Part shown: piece by piece, positions 61,031-64,000 of the stretch
Layout of the letters: the number at the start of each line of letters is the position of its first letter
How positions within the stretch are numbered: the stretch's first letter is position 1
Assembly: GCF_028885415.1 (NCBI RefSeq)
Contig: NZ_CP118527.1
Location: 9,300,001 to 9,364,000, forward strand
Source: Streptomyces coeruleorubidus
GTDB taxonomy: Bacteria > Actinomycetota > Actinomycetes > Streptomycetales > Streptomycetaceae
Reading direction: 5' to 3'
DNA length: 64,000 nucleotides
Translations under genes and position numbers: made by a program
The notes under the pieces: model-generated
Database searches by the model: none
The model's input: the letters and a program-made list of their open reading frames with translations, nothing else
What the model was told of the DNA's origin: nothing

Positions 61031-62057
61031 TCAAGGGACCAGGGCGCCGGCGGGCAGGGACAGGTCAAGCCGGGGCAGACGTCCGGCATGCGCGCGCAGA
61101 TACCGGGCTTCGGCGAGCATGACGGGGGCGAACACGCCGTCCGCGGGCGGGTGGGCCGTCAGACGGTGGTGGGCGCGGGCGCCGGCCAGCAGGGGGCGTG
61201 CCCAGGCAGGGATGGCGTGCAAAGGACAGTGCCGATGGCCGACCCCGTGGAGCTTGATGGCGGAGACGTCGCCGGTGATGTCGAGGTCGCGGGTGATGCG
61301 TAGGCTGCCCAGGCCGGCCAGAGTGAAGGCCATCACGCTCAGCGCTGCGGCGATGAGCGGGTCCGCGAGAGCGGCCAGAGCGGCGGCCTCCTCGGACGCG
61401 ATCTCGATGGCAGGGGCGGCCTGGACCAGCTGCGCCGTTGCCAACGCACCGGCACAAGAGTGAGCCCGCCGTCCGGGCCTCATCGACGCCGCCCCGGTCC
61501 CGCCCGGCTGCGGGGCGGGTGACTGCCTCGCAGCCACCGCCGGTCCCTTGATCGCCGGGAGAGTGGGAGGGAAGGACGGGCGCGCGGGTCTCGGTCCCGG
61601 CTCGGCGAGGAGCGCCTCGAACTGGTCCCGGCCGCTGATGCGGCGCTCTACGCGGGCCAGCGTCGGCGGCAGTCCGCGCGGCGGCTTCTGCCACAGTAGG
61701 GTCAGCTGAGCTCCCGGTCTCGCGCCAGGCGAGCAGTTGGTCGATCCGGCGGATGGTCAGCAGATGGGCCCGGGGGACCACGACGTGCCGCGCCCCGGTC
61801 GCGACACCCCAGGCAGCCGCGGCGAGCCAGGCCGCGTTCACCGAGTCCAGCCACACATCGGGGGAGTGGGGCCCGGGGGCAAGCCGCTTGCCCAGCGCAT
61901 ACAGCATGTCGTGCGCCAGCGCGGCCGGGCTGCCGCTGGCCGGCGTCGGCTGCACGGTGATGCGGCCTTCTGCGGGCCGGTGGGCCTGGAGCGCCGCCCG
62001 TGTGTAGAACAGGTCGTCCCGCTCGTCCACTACGAGCGACACGTCGCCGTAGACCAC
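61031..62057 (-). pseudogene. Hypothetical protein of accessory elements, frameshifted
   Basis: Start GTG 62057 with GGGAGG 8 bp upstream: VYGDVSLVVDERDDLFYTRA, LAHDMLYALGKRLAPGPHSP, VWLDSVNAAWLAAAAWGVAT and HLLTIRRIDQLLAWRETG. One extra base near 61716 shifts the frame; the continuation is QLTLLWQKPPRGLPPTLARV ERRISGRDQFEALLAE, a hydrophobic Ala-rich segment (LADPLIAAALSVMAFTLAGL) and a C-terminus ending at 61031. About 340 residues if restored. I do not know its function; the pattern recalls proteins of Streptomyces integrative elements. Confidence 0.45.
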
Positions 62058-62640
62058 TGCCACCGCCTCCCTTCCGGCCGCGCACCGCACACACCGGCCC
62101 CGGGTGCGAGACGCCAGGGCCGGTCTACGCGGCGCGCAAGGTTGTCGGCGGGGGCCCGGGCTCACCGGGCCGCCGCGCATGTGCGGCCGTTGCTACATGC
62201 CGCCCAGCTTGCTGTACACCCAGTTGACCTGCAGATGGAACCCTGAAGTCCGAGTGTTGCGGCTTTCGACCGCGGCCGACCGCATCAAGGTTAAGCGCCT
62301 GCGGAGCGAGCCGCGCCCTGCATGTGAAGGGTGGGGACGTGTGGTCGTTCGCCGTCGCCGCGGGCGAGGCCGAGGGTTCCGAGGTGACGACGGTTCCTGG
62401 CGGCGCGGTCGACCACTGCCCAGGCAGAACGGCGTTAGGGGCCAAGACCGGTTGACAGCAACGAGTTACCAGGCCCAGAAGTTGCGCGGTAGGCAAGGAG
62501 TGGGTGAGGAAACCGCACGTTGGAGTGATCTCTGATCGGATTGTCGCACGATCGGCGTCGGTGAGGCCATGATCTGCGGGTCGAGGCCGTCGGCGGACAC
62601 GCTGCAGCGAGCACCGTAGCGCCGACGGCTCCATGTCTTT
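62058..62640. other. 580 bp without a recognisable gene
   Basis: Holds the upstream regions of the leftward hypothetical gene and the rightward LAETG protein gene. Open frames crossing it on both strands show no family resemblance or ribosome-binding site. Confidence 0.5.
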
Positions 62641-63717
62641 GTGGGGGTTTCTCAGTTGCACAGGAATGTCTTCAGCATGCCCGTATGCCCAGCCGCTCTC
62701 CTGAGCGTTTCGGCTCTGGCGATCGGCGGCGCACTGGCCGCCGGCCCGGCCTACGCGGTACCCGCGGATGAACGCTCCGGCTCCACCGGCAAGGCGACCG
62801 CCGTCGCGGCGCGCGCCGACCTCAAGGTCTCCGTGGAGGGTGTCGGCGACGTTCCGGTGAAGAAGTCGCTCAACGATCTGAGCGCGCCCGGGGACGCGCA
62901 GCAAACACTGCTCACCGCCCAGGTGAACGGTGTGAACAAGGGGCAGCCCACAACGCTGGTCAAGGCCAAGGTTGCGCATTCCAGCGTCGAAGCGGACGCG
63001 CACCGGTCGGTGGGCCACGCCAAGCTCGTCGGCGTACAGGCCTACGCACCCGGCCTGCCCGATACCCCGCTGCTGGCCGCCGACCTTCTGAAGGCCACGG
63101 CCTCCTGCGAGACGGGCACGAAACCGACCGCGAAGGCCGCGATGGCGGACAACGTGACCGTCCTCGGCAAGCCGGTCCCTGTGAACGGGCCCGGCGACCA
63201 GCACGTCGAGGTGCCGGGCGTCGGCACCGTCGACCTCGTCCTGGAGAACGCGACCACGACGGACAGCACGGGGGCTGCCACCGCGCTTCGGCTGAAGTAC
63301 ACAGTGACTCCAGCCAAGCTGGGCGTGGTGAAGGCATCCGGAGAGATCGTGCTCGCCGAGGCCACCTGCGCAATGCCGGGCGCCTCCGGCGCCGACCATG
63401 ACGGTTCGGACAGTGACAGTTCGCACGGTGACGGTGCGAGCGGTGACGGATCCGGCAGTGGCAGGGCCGAGGGCGGCTCGTCCGACGGCCAGTCCTCCGC
63501 CGAGTCCGCCGGCTCGAAGAGTGTCAAGGGCGCCGAGAGCTCTGTCGCCGCGGGCAATCAGCCCAACACCCAGACCGGCAACGACGGCTTGAACCTGGCT
63601 GAGACCGGCGGCAACTCCGCCACACCCGTCATCGCCGGCGCGGGCGGGGCGCTCATCCTCGGTGGCGCCGCGGCCGTGTACCTGATGCGTCGCCGCCGCA
63701 CCACTCAGAACAACTGA
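62641..63717 (+). CDS. SCO1860-type LAETG-anchored surface protein
   Basis: A secreted cell-wall protein. The hydrophobic signal (PAALLSVSALAIGGALAAGP, then AYA-VPAD cleavage) lies near the N-terminus. The mature part has the SCO1860-family layout: GKATAVAARADLKVSVEGVG, QQTLLTAQVNGVNKGQPTTL, LLKATASCETGTKPTAKAAM and GVVKASGEIVLAEATC. A Gly/Ser/Asp-rich spacer follows, then LAETG, a hydrophobic helix (PVIAGAGGALILGGAAAVYL) and an RRRR tail, the signal for a class E sortase. Start is uncertain: GTG 62641 (358 residues) or ATG 62677 (346), which places the signal peptide better. No sortase gene is nearby. Confidence 0.8.
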   Translation: MGVSQLHRNVFSMPVCPAALLSVSALAIGGALAAGPAYAVPADERSGSTGKATAVAARADLKVSVEGVGDVPVKKSLNDLSAPGDAQQTLLTAQVNGVNKGQPTTLVKAKVAHSSVEADAHRSVGHAKLVGVQAYAPGLPDTPLLAADLLKATASCETGTKPTAKAAMADNVTVLGKPVPVNGPGDQHVEVPGVGTVDLVLENATTTDSTGAATALRLKYTVTPAKLGVVKASGEIVLAEATCAMPGASGADHDGSDSDSSHGDGASGDGSGSGRAEGGSSDGQSSAESAGSKSVKGAESSVAAGNQPNTQTGNDGLNLAETGGNSATPVIAGAGGALILGGAAAVYLMRRRRTTQNN

Positions 63718-63778
63718 CGCCGGACCGGTCGCGGGCAGCGTTCCCGCTCGGGGCCGGGGCCGGACCTCGTTGAAGCCC

Positions 63779-63839
63779 ATCGAGGCCCGGACCCCCGGCG
63801 GCGATGGGCTGCGGCCTGCGGGGGCACCCGGGCCTCGAT
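63779..63839. terminator. Inverted repeat after the LAETG gene
   Basis: ATCGAGGCCCGG (63779-63790) and CCGGGCCTCGAT (63828-63839) are perfect 12-bp arms with a GC-rich 37-nt loop, 62 bp after the stop. Probable terminator or processing hairpin. The remaining DNA to the window end shows no gene. Confidence 0.5.
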
Positions 63840-64000
63840 CGTTCATGAGTCCTCGTTGGTTCGCTGACGGGGACTTCAAGCGAGCTAGGAGCGTGTCTCA
63901 GTAACGGGCAACTGACCGGGTGGTCCTGATCGTGGGATCGCTCGGCGGTCGCCCGGCCGGTGTCCCGCGGCGGCGGTGGTGGTTCTTCCGGTTCGGGGAT

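Noticed and set aside
62125..63879. 584-codon minus-strand frame opposite the LAETG protein
   Set aside because: Contains simple repeats such as TVRTVTVRTVTVRTV mirrored from the Gly/Ser spacer; no ribosome-binding site or domain. The plus-strand protein has signal peptide, family core and sortase motif.
63895..64000. Possible IS end at the window edge (GAGCGTGTCTCAGTAACGGG)
   Set aside because: It resembles the start of some Streptomyces IS5 elements, but the window ends before any transposase motif can be read.

Overview
The window looks like an accessory region of a Streptomyces (or very close actinomycete) chromosome arm or large plasmid. Coding sequence is very GC-rich, with G/C at third codon positions. 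Several families are typical of Streptomyces (DUF5133, DUF6233, DUF402, DUF6431, SCO1860-type LAETG protein, SMPI-like I36 inhibitor, MobF relaxase). About one third of the DNA is mobile-element sequence, mostly broken. I see no rRNA, tRNA, CRISPR array or replication gene. Family names come from reading the sequence; no database was searched.

Layout. 0.1-2.5 kb: LysE-type exporter and two MOSC-domain proteins. 2.8-6.4 kb: two head-to-head paralogous membrane proteins, separated by a 2.0-kb IS5-type unit that carries an HxlR regulator and an NADP-dependent reductase between its transposase and one terminal repeat. 6.6-11 kb: decayed genes (DUF402, DNA ligase, PPOX, serine recombinase), an intact VOC protein, and nested IS5 remnants. 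11.1-17 kb: a 900-residue membrane protein with an extracellular solute-binding-like domain, a damaged Hsp20, a coiled-coil protein, and DUF5133. 17.1-23.7 kb: IS5 copy, serine hydrolase, truncated ATP-grasp gene, broken DMT exporter with its Lrp-type regulator, ankyrin protein. 23.8-36.3 kb: graveyard of an integrated conjugative element (MobF relaxase and tyrosine-integrase remnants) and many IS fragments, with a few intact genes (DUF350, DUF1330, aminoglycoside-phosphotransferase-like kinase, zinc ribbon). 36.3-41.8 kb: GNAT, broken DUF6233, an NRPS carrier-domain tail followed by an MFS exporter, broken cysteine desulfurase. 41.8-47.6 kb: the best-preserved block, a sulfur locus (ArsR-rhodanese regulator, MBL-double-rhodanese protein, MFS, SulP-STAS sulfate permease, MerR regulator). 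47.6-54 kb: complete IS701-type element with 97-bp inverted repeats, an IS701 remnant, and an IS21 composite enclosing a methyltransferase. 54-62 kb: fragments (endonuclease, SGNH hydrolase, Mu-like transposase), an I36 inhibitor, and an IS110 element that cuts off the 5' end of a JetD-like Toprim gene. 62.6-63.7 kb: sortase-anchored LAETG surface protein.

How genes work together. The clearest unit is the sulfur locus. A fused ArsR-rhodanese repressor diverges from a persulfide-dioxygenase-like/rhodanese protein that is translationally coupled to an MFS transporter. A SulP sulfate permease and a MerR regulator with a good palindromic operator lie downstream, and a cysteine desulfurase was once coupled behind the ArsR gene. 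This suggests sensing of, and response to, reactive sulfur or sulfate. Most other genes are solitary cargo.

Many genes carry one or two frameshifts, while others up to 2.7 kb are clean. This fits real decay of an IS-bombarded region, but uncorrected indel errors in the assembly cannot be excluded from sequence alone.
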